A stretch of DNA of 64,000 nt from an uncultured Bacteroidales bacterium (lineage in GTDB: Bacteria > Bacteroidota > Bacteroidia > Bacteroidales > F082), in NCBI GenBank assembly GCA_946405575.1, contig CAMJHP010000004.1:26756-90755 (forward strand), given 5' to 3'. The notes under the pieces were generated by a model. It saw only the letters and a program-made list of their open reading frames with translations. It was not told where the DNA came from and ran no database searches. Both the position numbers and the translations under genes were made by a program. Shown here piece by piece: positions 45,006 to 56,200 of the stretch; position 1 is the stretch's first letter; every line of letters starts with the position of its first letter.

Positions 45006-46275
45006 AACAATGAGAGGCGACAAGGTCATCTGGATTGTGGCGCTGATTTTGGGAGTCATCTCCCTGATTGTAGTTTATAGCGCAACTAGTGCCCTAGCGG
45101 TCTCGAAATACGAAGGCGACACGGGCAAGGTGTTGATGAAGCATCTTAGCATGTTGCTTTTCGGCTTTGCCATGATGATCATCGGCTCAAGAATCAACTA
45201 CAAACGCTATGCGAAGATAGCCTTGCTGCTGATGATACCTTGCTTGGCTCTGTTGCTTTACACGCTGGTATTCGGGCGCAACATCAACGATGCCAGCCGC
45301 TCTATCAGTGTCGGCGGATTCTCGTTCCAGCCCAGCGAAATGGCGAAAATCATCCTTATCACCTATTTGGCACGCCAGCTTATCATGATGGAAGGCTCTA
45401 TGTATAATTTCAAGGATTTCCTTCTCAAGCTAGCACTTCCCATTTTAGTGACCGCAGCATTGATCTTTTCTGAAAATCTTTCCACCGCTGTCATTCTGAT
45501 TGCCGTCTGCATGGTGCTGCTATTCATTGGTCGCGTGAAGTTCTTACATCTCTTCGCATTAGTTGGGTTATGTATTATGGGTATGGGTGCCTATTTAGGT
45601 TACGATGCCATCAAGACTAACATTGACAACAAACACAGACGAGCCGCCCAACAGGAAATGGTGATTGGGGAAAAGGTAGGCACTTACCATGAAAAGCAAA
45701 ACCGCATCCAGACGTGGTCGAACCGACTCAAGTCAATGGGCGAAGACAAAGAGAAAGTGGACCCCTTTGACGACAAACATATGCAACGCACCTACGCCGA
45801 CATCGCCGTGGCATCAAGCTCAATTTTTGGGAAAGGTCCTGGCAAAAGCGAGCAACGCAACTTCCTGCCCCACCCCTACTCCGACTTCATCTACGCCATC
45901 ATCATTGAAGAATATGGGCTCATTGGAGGTGTCATCGTACTGATGCTTTATGTCATCCTCTTCACCAGAGTATTGCGTATCGTCATCAAACGACCACTCA
46001 CCTTTGGTTCATTAATGGCTTTCGGACTGGGATTCCTCATCATTCTACAGGCCTTGGTCAATATGGGTGTGTCCATAGGTTTATTGCCCGTCACAGGACA
46101 ACCATTACCCTTCGTCAGTATGGGAGGCACCTCATTAATGGCCACAGGACTCATTATCGGTATGATATTGAGTGTAACTCGAAATATCGAAGATGAAGCT
46201 ATGAATAAAGAACAAGAAATACAAGCACTTACAGAAACCACAGAAGATGAAAGAGAACCTGAAAGTCGTGATTAG
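44989..46275 (+). CDS. ftsW: Septal peptidoglycan glycosyltransferase FtsW
   Basis: A 428-residue SEDS-family polymerase with about ten membrane helices. It works with the ftsI product to make septal glycan strands. Seen: VYSATSALAV in the first helix, FQPSEMAKI, the large loop with PHPYSDFIYAII, and GQPLPFVSMGGTSL. Its ATG lies inside the end of the murD fragment (17-bp overlap). An alternative ATG at 45010 just after the fragment's stop is possible. The C-terminal tail is acidic and cytoplasmic and overlaps murG. Confidence 0.95.
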   Translation: MNVINKTMRGDKVIWIVALILGVISLIVVYSATSALAVSKYEGDTGKVLMKHLSMLLFGFAMMIIGSRINYKRYAKIALLLMIPCLALLLYTLVFGRNINDASRSISVGGFSFQPSEMAKIILITYLARQLIMMEGSMYNFKDFLLKLALPILVTAALIFSENLSTAVILIAVCMVLLFIGRVKFLHLFALVGLCIMGMGAYLGYDAIKTNIDNKHRRAAQQEMVIGEKVGTYHEKQNRIQTWSNRLKSMGEDKEKVDPFDDKHMQRTYADIAVASSSIFGKGPGKSEQRNFLPHPYSDFIYAIIIEEYGLIGGVIVLMLYVILFTRVLRIVIKRPLTFGSLMAFGLGFLIILQALVNMGVSIGLLPVTGQPLPFVSMGGTSLMATGLIIGMILSVTRNIEDEAMNKEQEIQALTETTEDEREPESRD

Positions 46276-47344
46276 TGGCGGCGGCACAGGCGGCCACATC
46301 TTTCCCGCCATTGCCATCGCAGATGCCATAAAACGGAGATACCCCAAGGCCGATATCCTTTTTATAGGTGCAAAGGGCCGTATGGAAATGGAACGTGTTC
46401 CCAAGGCAGGCTACCCGATTGAAGGCTTGTGGATTAGCGGAATGACAATGGACATCAAGTCGCTCATACTGCCCCTAAAGCTCACAAGTAGCATCAACCA
46501 CGCCATCGCCATCCTGAAGCGTTTCAAGCCAGATGTGGTAGTGGGTGTGGGTGGATTTGCCAGCGGTCCCACCCTAATGGGTGCCAACTACTTGCGCATT
46601 CCAACTGTCATCCAAGAGCAGAACTCCTACCCTGGCAAGACCAACCGCAATGTGGGCAAAAGAGCCAAAGCCATCTGTGTGGCTTACGACCACCTAGACC
46701 AATGGTTTCCTGCCGAAAAGATACACTTCACCGGCAACCCCTTGAGAGCCAACATCGCCCTCAACGGTACCCGCGAAGAAGCTGCCGATTATTTCCATCT
46801 CGACCCAACGAAGCCCGTTGCACTGCTCGTTGGTGGCAGTCAGGGTGCTTTGGGCATCAACAAAGGCATCAGTGCACAACTCGCTGCCTTCAAAGACAGC
46901 GACCTGCAACTCATCTGGCAAACAGGCAAGACCTACATCTCACAAGCCAAAGAAGAGGTGAAATCGTTAGGTTTGGAACAGCAAGTAATGCCTACGGTCT
47001 TCATCGACCGTATGGATTTGGCTTATGGATTAGCCGATGTGGTCATCTCACGCGCAGGTGCCATGTCAATTTCGGAATTGGCTTTAGTGCAGAAGCCCGT
47101 CATTTTCGTGCCTCTGCCCACCGCAGCCGAAGACCATCAGACCAAGAATGCCCAACAGCTCGTTGATGCTGAAGCCGCCATTATGGTGCGCAATGCCGAC
47201 ACGGAAAAGGAACTCATTCCAACCTTATTCCGACTGAAAGACGACAGAGAGTTGCAAGCAAAATTGAGTGCCAACATCAGTAAGTTCGCCCGTCCGAACG
47301 CAGCCGATGACATTGTTGAAGTGATTATTAAAGCAATTAGTTGA
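46247..47344 (+). CDS. murG: Lipid II synthase (UDP-GlcNAc:lipid I GlcNAc transferase)
   Basis: A 365-residue GT-B glycosyltransferase converting lipid I to lipid II on the inner face of the membrane. Its glycine-rich loops are VISGGGTGGHIFPAIAIAD at the N-terminus and VGGSQGALGINKG in the middle. The sugar-nucleotide site ISRAGAMSISE and PLPTAAEDHQTKNA follow. The start overlaps ftsW by 29 bp. Confidence 0.95.
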   Translation: MKENLKVVISGGGTGGHIFPAIAIADAIKRRYPKADILFIGAKGRMEMERVPKAGYPIEGLWISGMTMDIKSLILPLKLTSSINHAIAILKRFKPDVVVGVGGFASGPTLMGANYLRIPTVIQEQNSYPGKTNRNVGKRAKAICVAYDHLDQWFPAEKIHFTGNPLRANIALNGTREEAADYFHLDPTKPVALLVGGSQGALGINKGISAQLAAFKDSDLQLIWQTGKTYISQAKEEVKSLGLEQQVMPTVFIDRMDLAYGLADVVISRAGAMSISELALVQKPVIFVPLPTAAEDHQTKNAQQLVDAEAAIMVRNADTEKELIPTLFRLKDDRELQAKLSANISKFARPNAADDIVEVIIKAIS

Positions 47345-47425
47345 TAATACGGCATTTCGACTAGCTCAGGGACCTGAAAAAGCTAAAGTCATTGATCCAT
47401 CGAAAAGCCGACAAAAGAATGAAAT

Positions 47426-48766
47426 ATGATAAACGGAGAAGGACATACGATTTACCTGTTAGGAATAGGCGGCATAGGTATGAGTGCCTTGGCTCGCTAT
47501 TACCACAGTTTTGGATTCACTGTGGCTGGTTACGACCGTACCCCTTCCCCACTAACCCAACAATTGGAAAATGAGGGTATGGCAATCCATTATGAAGATA
47601 ATCCTAGTCTATTGCCTGCCCTCATTGACATTGTCATCTACACACCTGCCGTTCCAAAAGGTCTTAAGGAGTTTGAGACCTTACGTCAGCGCGGCATCCC
47701 CTTTATGAAGCGTTCCGAAGCTTTGGGACAAATCTCAGAGCACCATTTCACCATCGCCGTGGCAGGCACACATGGTAAGACCACCACTACGGCTATGGTC
47801 GCCCACATTCTCCATACCTGCGGCAAAAACACCACCGCTTTCATCGGTGGCATCGCCAATAACTTCGATAGCAACCTGCTGCTAGGTCAAGGCACAGACA
47901 GCATTTTGGTCGCGGAAGCTGATGAATACGACCGTTCCTTCCTACACCTCCACCCTAACATCAGCATTATCAACTCTATCGATGCCGACCACTTGGACAT
48001 CTACGGCGACAGAAAACACTTGGTGGATGGATTCAACGACTTTGCCCAACTCACAGAAAACAAAGTCATCATCAAGGAAAACTTGGCCATCCAAACCGAC
48101 CGAGGCATCCGCTTCGGCTTCGGTGATAGTTGCGATTATCAAGCCGTAATCCTAAAGTCGGAAAAAGGCATCACCGATTTCTTGATTATTGGCGAAGGCC
48201 AAAAGATTGAAATCAAACTACCTATGGCGGGCAATCACAATGTACTGAATGCCACAGCTGCCTACATCGCAGCCCGGCAAATAGGACTTGAAGCTGAAGT
48301 TATTGCAGAGGCATTCACCTCATTCAAGGGTGTTAAACGCCGTTTCGATATTCGAGTCAACAATGAAAGGCATTGCTATATTGACGATTACGCGCATCAC
48401 CCAGAGGAAATCCGTTCTTGCCTAACTGCGGTCAGAACTTCTTTCCCAAACAAACACATCACACTCGTCTTCCAACCCCATCTCTTCAGTCGCACTCGTG
48501 ATTTTATGGACGAATTTGCCTCGGTTTTGGCTTTGTCCGATAAGCTCATCCTTTTAGACATTTATCCTGCCCGTGAGCTGCCCATTGAGGGCATTTCTTC
48601 TGAAGCCTTATTGAACAAGGTTCAGATGACTCACAAGAGAATTTGCCAGAAATCAGAACTTATCAACCTGATTGACAGCGAAAAGCCCGAACTATTAATT
48701 ACTATGGGCGCAGGAGACATTGACCGTTTTGTAGAACCTCTCGAAAAACTGATAAAGACATGGTAA
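47426..48766 (+). CDS. murC: UDP-N-acetylmuramate--L-alanine ligase
   Basis: A 446-residue Mur ligase that adds L-Ala to UDP-MurNAc. It has a Rossmann N-terminus (YLLGIGGIGMSALARYY), the P-loop AGTHGKTTTTAM, the EADEYDRSFLHL metal/lysine region, NSIDADHLDIYG, and DDYAHHPEEI in the C-terminal domain. Full length and intact. The 81 bp before it hold no recognisable element. Confidence 0.95.
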   Translation: MINGEGHTIYLLGIGGIGMSALARYYHSFGFTVAGYDRTPSPLTQQLENEGMAIHYEDNPSLLPALIDIVIYTPAVPKGLKEFETLRQRGIPFMKRSEALGQISEHHFTIAVAGTHGKTTTTAMVAHILHTCGKNTTAFIGGIANNFDSNLLLGQGTDSILVAEADEYDRSFLHLHPNISIINSIDADHLDIYGDRKHLVDGFNDFAQLTENKVIIKENLAIQTDRGIRFGFGDSCDYQAVILKSEKGITDFLIIGEGQKIEIKLPMAGNHNVLNATAAYIAARQIGLEAEVIAEAFTSFKGVKRRFDIRVNNERHCYIDDYAHHPEEIRSCLTAVRTSFPNKHITLVFQPHLFSRTRDFMDEFASVLALSDKLILLDIYPARELPIEGISSEALLNKVQMTHKRICQKSELINLIDSEKPELLITMGAGDIDRFVEPLEKLIKTW

Positions 48767-49524
48767 AGAAAATCTTAAGCATATTGTTATGGGTCACCAC
48801 AGCCGCTGGATTGGTTGTCTTGTTCATTTTTGCAAGAGAAGACTATCTGAACAAACCTTTGAAATCAGTCAACTTGATTACAGAGACCGACACGGGCTTT
48901 GTCAGGAAGAGCAATTTGCGCGATGAGCTTGCTCAAATCTGTAGCAGGTCAGACATAGGCACCGTCAATATGATTGCCATTCAGAGCCACCTGAAGAACA
49001 ATCCTTGGATCGAGAGTAGTTCCTTCTATGTTGACCTCGACGGCACGCTTAATGTCAACTTCAAAGAATACGAGCCGAAGTTTAGGGTTTTCGACAGAAA
49101 CGGCCATTCGGCCTATGTGACTCAAAATGGCATAATAGTGCCTACTTGCAGCGACTACACACCATACGTGCTGATTGCCAGTGGCAACTTCCTCTTGGAC
49201 AACGACACGAGTGCTTTTCAACTCAGCGACACACTTGATCGCGACCATAACCTCATCAACGCCTTACATTGGTTTAAGGCAATCGAAGGGAATCCTTTCG
49301 TAAAAAACTGCGTCGGGCAACTATATTGCAATAAACATAACGAATTTGAACTCACCGTGCGAGGGCTCGAAGCAAGAGTGATCGTTGGCGACACCTGCCT
49401 AGCCAGCGACAAATTGAAACGGTTGGAAATCTTTATAAAGCAACGCATCAACAAACCAGAGACCAATACATTAAAAAGCATCAATCTCAATTATAAAAAC
49501 CAAATAGTCTGTACAAAACGATAA
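48760..49524 (+). CDS. ftsQ: Cell division protein FtsQ
   Basis: A 254-residue bitopic membrane protein: a short cytoplasmic end, one membrane helix (residues about 5-25), a POTRA-like domain (VNLITETDTGFVRKSNLRDEL) and a beta domain ending near VNLNYKNQIV-type sequence. It links FtsA/Z-driven assembly to FtsWI. It overlaps murC by 7 bp and ends 4 bp before ftsA. Confidence 0.9.
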   Translation: MVKKILSILLWVTTAAGLVVLFIFAREDYLNKPLKSVNLITETDTGFVRKSNLRDELAQICSRSDIGTVNMIAIQSHLKNNPWIESSSFYVDLDGTLNVNFKEYEPKFRVFDRNGHSAYVTQNGIIVPTCSDYTPYVLIASGNFLLDNDTSAFQLSDTLDRDHNLINALHWFKAIEGNPFVKNCVGQLYCNKHNEFELTVRGLEARVIVGDTCLASDKLKRLEIFIKQRINKPETNTLKSINLNYKNQIVCTKR

Positions 49525-49528
49525 TATT

Positions 49529-50896
49529 ATGAGCGAAGGAAAAATCATCGTCGGTTTAGACATCGGCACAACCAAGGTGGCCTGCATCGTGGGGCGGAAA
49601 GTCGAGAACGGGAAAATCGAAATCCTAGGCTACGGCAAGACCATATCCACAGGTGTGAGAAGAGGCGTGGTCACCAACATTTTTGATACCGTTGAAGCCA
49701 TTAAGACGGCTGTCAAGCAAGCTTCAGACCAATCGGGCGTCGAAATTAACCGTGTCAGCGTAGGCATCGCCGGTCAGCACATCAAGAGTCTTCAACATCG
49801 CGGTGTGCTAATGCGCGACAACAATGAAACTGAAATCTCGGAAGCCGAACTTGAACGTTTGCGCAACGACACCTTTAAAATCAACATGACCCCTGGCGAA
49901 GAGATTATCGACGTCATCCGTCAAGACACATACATTGACGGCGAATTGGCCACCAACCCGGTAGGTATGCTAGGCAACAAGATCGAAGCCAATTTCCATG
50001 TCATCATCGGCCAAACCTCGGCGGCCAAAAACATCATCAAGTGCATCCAAAGCGCTGGCTTGGATATGGATTATATGATCCTTGAGCCCATCGCGTCAGC
50101 ACAAGCTGTGCTTGATGAAGATGAGAAAGACGCCGGAGTGGTCCTTATCGACATCGGTGGCGGCACTACTGACATTGCCATCTTCAAGGACAAGAAGATA
50201 CAGCACACCGCCGTAATTCCTTTCGGAGGTAACATCATCACCGAGGATATCTGCAGCGGCTGCTCCATCATCAAGCATTATGCTGAAGAAGTGAAAGTGA
50301 AGTTCGGTTCGGCCTTGGCTAGCGAGAATCGCGACGACGAGGTGGTCTCCATACCTGGCATCCGTGGGAGAGACCCTAAAGAGATTTCATTCAAGAGCTT
50401 AGCCCACATCATACAAGCCAGGTTGGAGGAAATCTTTGAACTGGTGAAATATGAAATCCAGAAAGCCAAAACCGACAACCAACTTATTGCTGGCATCGTA
50501 TTGACAGGCGGTGGCGCCATGATGCGTCACATCCAACAATTGGCTGAATTCAAGACCGGATTGGAAGTGCGAATCGGTTATCCCAACGAGCACCTCAACC
50601 AAACTGAAATGAAAGAGCTGTCGAGCCCTATGTATTCAACCAGCATCGGTATAGTCATCGAAACCATCGCCAGAATGGAACATGACGAGTTTCTGCAAGC
50701 TTCTAAAGCCGCTGAAGAACTGCGCCTCAAAGCCATGCACAAGGAGGAAAGCACTGTCGTGAACCCCGAAGTGAAGGAAACTGAAAACGACAAAACAGGA
50801 ACTGAAGGGAAGAAACCGCCGAGAAAGGGTATCGATTTGAAGAAAATAGTGACCTCGTTTACCGAGTTCTTCACCCCTGACGAAAACCTTGAATAA
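49529..50896 (+). CDS. ftsA: Cell division actin homologue FtsA
   Basis: A 455-residue actin-fold ATPase that anchors FtsZ to the membrane. Phosphate and adenosine motifs are visible: VGLDIGTTKVACIVG near the start, VVLIDIGGGTTDIAIF in the middle and GIVLTGGGAMMRHI. The SHS2/1C subdomain lies between about 85 and 165. The C-terminal 70 residues are a charged linker ending in an amphipathic helix (LKKIVTSFTEFFTP), the membrane-targeting sequence. Confidence 0.95.
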   Translation: MSEGKIIVGLDIGTTKVACIVGRKVENGKIEILGYGKTISTGVRRGVVTNIFDTVEAIKTAVKQASDQSGVEINRVSVGIAGQHIKSLQHRGVLMRDNNETEISEAELERLRNDTFKINMTPGEEIIDVIRQDTYIDGELATNPVGMLGNKIEANFHVIIGQTSAAKNIIKCIQSAGLDMDYMILEPIASAQAVLDEDEKDAGVVLIDIGGGTTDIAIFKDKKIQHTAVIPFGGNIITEDICSGCSIIKHYAEEVKVKFGSALASENRDDEVVSIPGIRGRDPKEISFKSLAHIIQARLEEIFELVKYEIQKAKTDNQLIAGIVLTGGGAMMRHIQQLAEFKTGLEVRIGYPNEHLNQTEMKELSSPMYSTSIGIVIETIARMEHDEFLQASKAAEELRLKAMHKEESTVVNPEVKETENDKTGTEGKKPPRKGIDLKKIVTSFTEFFTPDENLE

Positions 50897-50916
50897 CACT
50901 AATAAACTCAAAAACT

Positions 50917-52692
50917 ATGGCAGAAGATTACACGACTAACGATAACACCCAAGACGAGCTGTTTAAGCCCGTTGACGTGAACAAGCCTAACTACATCAAG
51001 GTCATAGGTGTGGGTGGCGGAGGAGGCAATGCCGTCAACCATATGATGGAAGAAGGCATACAAGGTGTCGACTTCGTACTCTGCAACACCGACCATCAGG
51101 CACTGCTCAAAAGCAAGGTGAAAACCACAGTACATCTAGGGAAACGCGAATTGGGTGCCGGTAACGACCCCAACATAGGGCGTGAAGCCGCCGAGATGAG
51201 CCGTGATGAGCTTGAAGCTTTAATGGACGATAGCACCAAGATGCTGTTTGTTACCGCAGGTATGGGTGGTGGCACAGGCACCGGTGCCGCTCCTGTCGTT
51301 GCCAAAATGGCCAAAGAAAAAGGCATCCTCACCGTGGGCATTGTTACGATGCCGATGGAACGCGAAGGCCGCCGCCGTAAGCTGCAAGCCTTAGCAGGCA
51401 TCGATGAACTGAAAAAATGCGTCGATACACTCATTCTTATCAGCACCGACAAATTACGCGACCAATATGGCAATATGAAGCTCTCCGAAGCCTTCAAGAA
51501 AGCGGATGACGTGTTGGCTACCGCAGCACGTGGCATAGCAGAAATCATCACTGTGCCTGGCTATGTCAATGTCGACTTCGAGGATGTGAAGACAGTTATG
51601 AAAGATAGCGGCAAGGCTATCATGGGCTCTGGAACCGCCGAAGGCGAGAGCCGTGCCGAAAAGGCCATTAAAGATGCTATCCATTCCCCTCTGCTCAACG
51701 ATTCAAACATAGAAGGAGCGAAAAATATCCTGCTTTATATCACTTCTGGCACCAACGAGGTTTCACTTGACGAGGTGGACGAAATCCTTGAAATCGCACA
51801 AAACGCCTGTGGTAACAACTCCGATGTCATCTGGGGTAACGGCACGGATGAGAGTCTCGGAGAAGCTCTCAGTGTCACACTGATTGCCACGGGGTTTAAC
51901 CATGACGCTAAACCCTACACCACCGTGCTTGCTGAGAAACAAGGCACTATTGACACACCTGTCCAACCGAAGAAAGTGTATGACCTGAGTGGTAAGATGA
52001 AAGAAGACGGAACCCACAATCCCACCAAACCCGCCAATCTTGCCGTAGGTTCAGTGGCAGCCAATGAAATAGAAAACACTTATCCGAAAGAAGTACAGCC
52101 CGAGGTGAGGCGTGAAGAGAAAACCATACATTCGCTACACTCACCAGAAGAGCCCAAGAGCGTTGAACCAGCCGAAACACCTATCAATACTATCAATCAC
52201 AAATCACCTGAGTCTGTCGAAGAGTCGACCGAAATCATCGAGGATGAACCCATTTTTGAATCCACCATTGAGCCAACCCCAACTCCTGTTCAAGAGACAA
52301 CCCATTCCGTTCATTTTGAAGTGGAACGTCCGGTAGTAAAGGTTTTCGACAACCCATTCCGTTCAAGCAACAACGATGACGAAGGTTTTGAAATCACCTC
52401 CCGCATCATGACCAAAGAAGAGGTTAAAGCCAAAGCAGAACAAGAAATCGCCCTACTCGAAGCCAAGAAGGCCAAGGAAACCGACCCGAAGGAACAGTTG
52501 AAAAAGCAACGTCTGCGTGCCCTGAGCTTGAACTTCAGGACAGCTCGTGGCTTGGAGGAATTGGAGAACCAGCCCGCATACCTACGCCGCAATGTCGACA
52601 TCAGTCATACCGACGAAGGGCTGTCAGAATACTCTGCTTCCCAAAACGGTATTAGCGGAGAGAACTCCTACCTCCACAAAAACGTTGACTAA
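50917..52692 (+). CDS. ftsZ: Cell division tubulin homologue FtsZ
   Basis: A 591-residue GTPase that polymerises into the division ring. The GTP site has VGGGGGNAVNHM, the tubulin signature GMGGGTGTGAAPV and the T7 loop (GYVNVDFEDVKTVM). The globular part ends near residue 325. A long, charged, variable linker of about 200 residues follows, typical of Bacteroidota. The C-terminal peptide region has PAYLRRNVDI and ends SYLHKNVD. Last gene of the cluster, followed by a terminator. Confidence 0.96.
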   Translation: MAEDYTTNDNTQDELFKPVDVNKPNYIKVIGVGGGGGNAVNHMMEEGIQGVDFVLCNTDHQALLKSKVKTTVHLGKRELGAGNDPNIGREAAEMSRDELEALMDDSTKMLFVTAGMGGGTGTGAAPVVAKMAKEKGILTVGIVTMPMEREGRRRKLQALAGIDELKKCVDTLILISTDKLRDQYGNMKLSEAFKKADDVLATAARGIAEIITVPGYVNVDFEDVKTVMKDSGKAIMGSGTAEGESRAEKAIKDAIHSPLLNDSNIEGAKNILLYITSGTNEVSLDEVDEILEIAQNACGNNSDVIWGNGTDESLGEALSVTLIATGFNHDAKPYTTVLAEKQGTIDTPVQPKKVYDLSGKMKEDGTHNPTKPANLAVGSVAANEIENTYPKEVQPEVRREEKTIHSLHSPEEPKSVEPAETPINTINHKSPESVEESTEIIEDEPIFESTIEPTPTPVQETTHSVHFEVERPVVKVFDNPFRSSNNDDEGFEITSRIMTKEEVKAKAEQEIALLEAKKAKETDPKEQLKKQRLRALSLNFRTARGLEELENQPAYLRRNVDISHTDEGLSEYSASQNGISGENSYLHKNVD

Positions 52693-52732
52693 GCAAAATC
52701 TATCGTCACAGACTATTTGAAAACCGACGAGA

Positions 52733-52772
52733 CAGACGGGCTTCCATTGGGGAGTCCGTTTGTTATTTTTTT
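52733..52772 (+). terminator. Terminator of the dcw cluster
   Basis: A stem of CAGACGGGCTTCC with GGGAGTCCGTTTG (a few mismatches) is followed by TTATTTTTTT, 40 bp after the ftsZ stop. Confidence 0.78.
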
Positions 52773-52869
52773 CACAAGATTTGCCCCATTTCCTGCCTCC
52801 AATCGATTTTACCACTATTTTAAGGTAAGTAGATAATCAAATATGGTTTACATAAAAGGCAACATAATT

Positions 52870-52936
52870 TGGCAGTCAGCAGTCAGCCATAATGCTACCA
52901 AACTGATAGCTGACGGCAGACAGCTTACATCCAAGA
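52870..52936. repeat. Short repeat-word element after ftsZ
   Basis: Repeated CAGTCAGC words with an inverted GTCAGC-N-AT / GATAGCTGAC pair form an imperfect hairpin. The gap 52773-53237 otherwise holds no gene that I can support. A 65-codon frame at 52843-53040 runs through the repeat and looks accidental. Confidence 0.4.
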
Positions 52937-53237
52937 ATACTGTACATTATTTTGAACGATTACTTATCAAGCAAAAGTCTAACAAACCAAACTTATTGTT
53001 CATATTTGTTTTGTTTTCAACTATGACCCATTGGCTATAACCGTTCAAATTGAATTAGTCATTTTCACAAGCCTTTTCCAAAACATGTAAACTAATTATG
53101 TCTGTTTACTAAAGATATTTTGTACGACTGTCATACCATATCAACCACCGCGAAAATCACACCACAGTCGCACTGGTAGGAAAGCCCTACATTATCCAAT
53201 AAATCAGCCCCTTTTATTTCGTTTCGAAGAAATTGCG

Positions 53238-53245
53238 TATTTTTG
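53238..53245 (+). promoter_or_regulatory. -7 element for the third C25 peptidase
   Basis: TATTTTTG, matching TAnnTTTG, 18 bases before the ATG at 53264. The in-frame TTG at 53243 lies within it and cannot be the start. Confidence 0.62.
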
Positions 53246-53263
53246 CGCCAAATTCTCAGAGAA

Positions 53264-56200
53264 ATGAAAAAAGGATTGTTGTTACTTTTCGTCTGTCTGA
53301 CGGCAGCCCACCTGTTTTCGCAAGAATGGGTTAGTGTTTCCCGGCAAATCCCAACTGCTCCAAAAGTCAAACTGATTTCAGAAACGGAACTGACAACCGA
53401 ACTTTGTTTCACTTTGGAAGGTTTCTACAAAGAAGAAGTCAACACGCCAGAAGGCTTGCAATACATCATCACAGTGCCAAAGATGGCTTCAATGCTCGAA
53501 GAGGGATTACCCGATCTTCCATTGTTTGCCATCCCTGTGCTCATAGATGATATGGCTGCTATGGAAGTGTTTGTCAAAGAGACTAAATACCTAGATTTCG
53601 AAGGCATCGAGATTGCACCCTCCAAAGGTAATCTTAGCCGCGAAATCAATCCCGACGAAGTACCTTTCCGTTATGGTGATGCATATTACAAAAACAGCTT
53701 TTTCCCTGATATTCAAGCACAATTGGACCAGCCATACATTCTCCGTCACTTCCGTGGACAAAACATCCTGGTCTATCCTTTTGCCTACAACCCTATCACA
53801 AAGACCTTAAGGGTGTATACTCAATTGACTTTTTCGGTACGAAAAACAAACGAAAAAGGCGACAATCCTAAATTAAGCCGCAAATCGAATCAATTCAGAA
53901 TCTCACCCGAAGAAGATGCTATGTACCAGCATCGTTTCGTCAATTACCGCAAAAGAACCGCCAAATACACTTTCATCGCCGACGAGGGTGAAATGCTGGT
54001 CATTTGTCCAAGCCAATATATGGATGCTATGCAACCTTTCGTTGCTTGGAAAAACGCATCGGGCCGCCCAACAACCATAGTCAATCTTTCTGACATTGGC
54101 AACAATACTAATCAAATCAAATCGTTCATTCTCAGCCATTACAACAATCCAAATGAAAATCTTTGCTATGTGCTTCTGGTAGGAGATTACAACGACATCA
54201 CTCCAAAAGCGATGAACGAGGGACGTTCCGACATCTGGTTTGGCCAATTGGAAGGCAACGACTACTATCCTGAGGTTTTCGTGGGTCGTTTCTCTGTCGA
54301 AAGCGTAGCTGACGTGGAAAACCAAGTTGCAAAAGTGATTTACTATGAACGTGACATTACTGCGGATGCCGACTGGTTAAGCAAAGGTATCGGCATCGGT
54401 TCCACAGAAGGTGCAGGGAGTGGTCACAACGGTGGAGAATCTGACTATCAGCATATTGAATACATCCGAGACACCTTGATGCACTACACCTACAGTGAAG
54501 TTTCACAGCATTATCAAGGTGTAGGTGCAGGTACAAATTCGTCTATGTTGAGCCAAAACTTCAATGAAGGTGCCAGCATCTGCAACTACTGCAACCACGG
54601 TTCGCAAACGAGTTGGTATGTAGGAGGCTTCACTAACAGTCACGTGAACGCTTTGGTGAACGACTACAAATGGCCTTTCATCTGGTCAACAGCTTGCCTT
54701 AACGGTCAATTCGATTCGAATTGTTTCGCAGAAGCCTGGATGCGTGCCAACAACAACAATACGGGTGTTCCGACAGGTGCCATTGGAGGTATGTTCAGCT
54801 GGACTTCCCAACCTTGGCAACCACCGATGACAGGTCAAGACGAAATGGTGGACATTCTTTGTGAGTGGCGTTCGACTGACCAATTCCACCACACCCTTGG
54901 TGGATCCTCACTCAATGGCAATATGAAAATACTCGACCTACACCCTTCAGACCAAGGCAAGACCCACAACACTTGGATTCTCTTTGGAGACCCTAGTCTA
55001 ATGTTGCGAACCAATACGCCCACAAACCTCAATGTCACCTGCCAACCTGAAGCCATTTTCCTTGGACAGACCGAACTCAACATCACAGCGGATGCAGATT
55101 ATGCATTGGCCACTCTTTCCATGAATGGAGAAGTCATTGCCTGCGCACCTATTGTCAATGGACAAGGATTACTCACCTTCACAGACCAGATAAACATTGG
55201 GACCGCATCACTCGTGGTGACCAGTTTCAACAAGGTTACCGAAAACAAGGAAGTCTCCATCATACCAGCTAATGGCGCCTACCTCTCATTTGGCAGCTTT
55301 TCCATCAACGATGAAAACGGGCAGGCTGATTATGGAGAGACCACTGGCATTGATGTGACAATCAAAAACATAGGAAACGAAGACACTGAGAATGTTCAAG
55401 TTACACTAAGCACAGATTCACCCCTTATAGAAATCACCAACGGCACTGCCTTCATCCCTAGCATCGCCGCCTTGGAAGAATACGCCATTACAAACAGTTT
55501 TGAAATCACTGTAAACGAAATGATTACTGAAGGCAGCCAAGCCGAATTCGTGCTCACTTGCACTGATGGCACCGACACTTGGATTAATTCTTTCCGAATG
55601 GTGCTGCATGCTCCTCAACTTACCTTATCGGAGTTTAGGCCAATACAGACCACTTACCCTGGTGAAAATGGCGACTTGATGGTTACTGTGAAAAACACAG
55701 GTTCTTCTGATGCCCATAATGCTATTGTTCAACTTTACAGCAGTTCTACCGAATTGATTTTCAACCCAATTAATAATAATCTTGGAGAGATTCCAGCTGG
55801 TGGCACTGCCACTATTATAACCTCTTTCAGCAGTTCCCCAAATATTCCCAATGGTTCCAACTACGAAGTGTACTACTTACTTAACGCTACACCATTCACA
55901 TTCAGTGGGACACAGTCCCTCAATATTGGGCCTATCAAGGAGACCTTCGAAACTGGTGATTTCAGTTCCTTCCCATGGGAGACTCTTGGTGCTACCCCGT
56001 GGTTCGTCGACAATAGCAACGCCAATTCGGGAACCTACTGTGCACGCACTGGTGCCATCAACAATTCCAACATCACCACATTGCAAGTCATAGTAGAAGT
56101 CGTTAATGATGGCGTATTCAGTTTCTACATAAAAACATCTACCGAAGCCAACAAGGATAAGCTTACTTTCTATATTGACAATAATACAGAAGGAACTTGG

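Noticed and set aside
52843..53040. A 65-codon frame after ftsZ
   Set aside because: It runs through repeat words and AT-rich DNA, has no promoter match and no recognisable protein feature.
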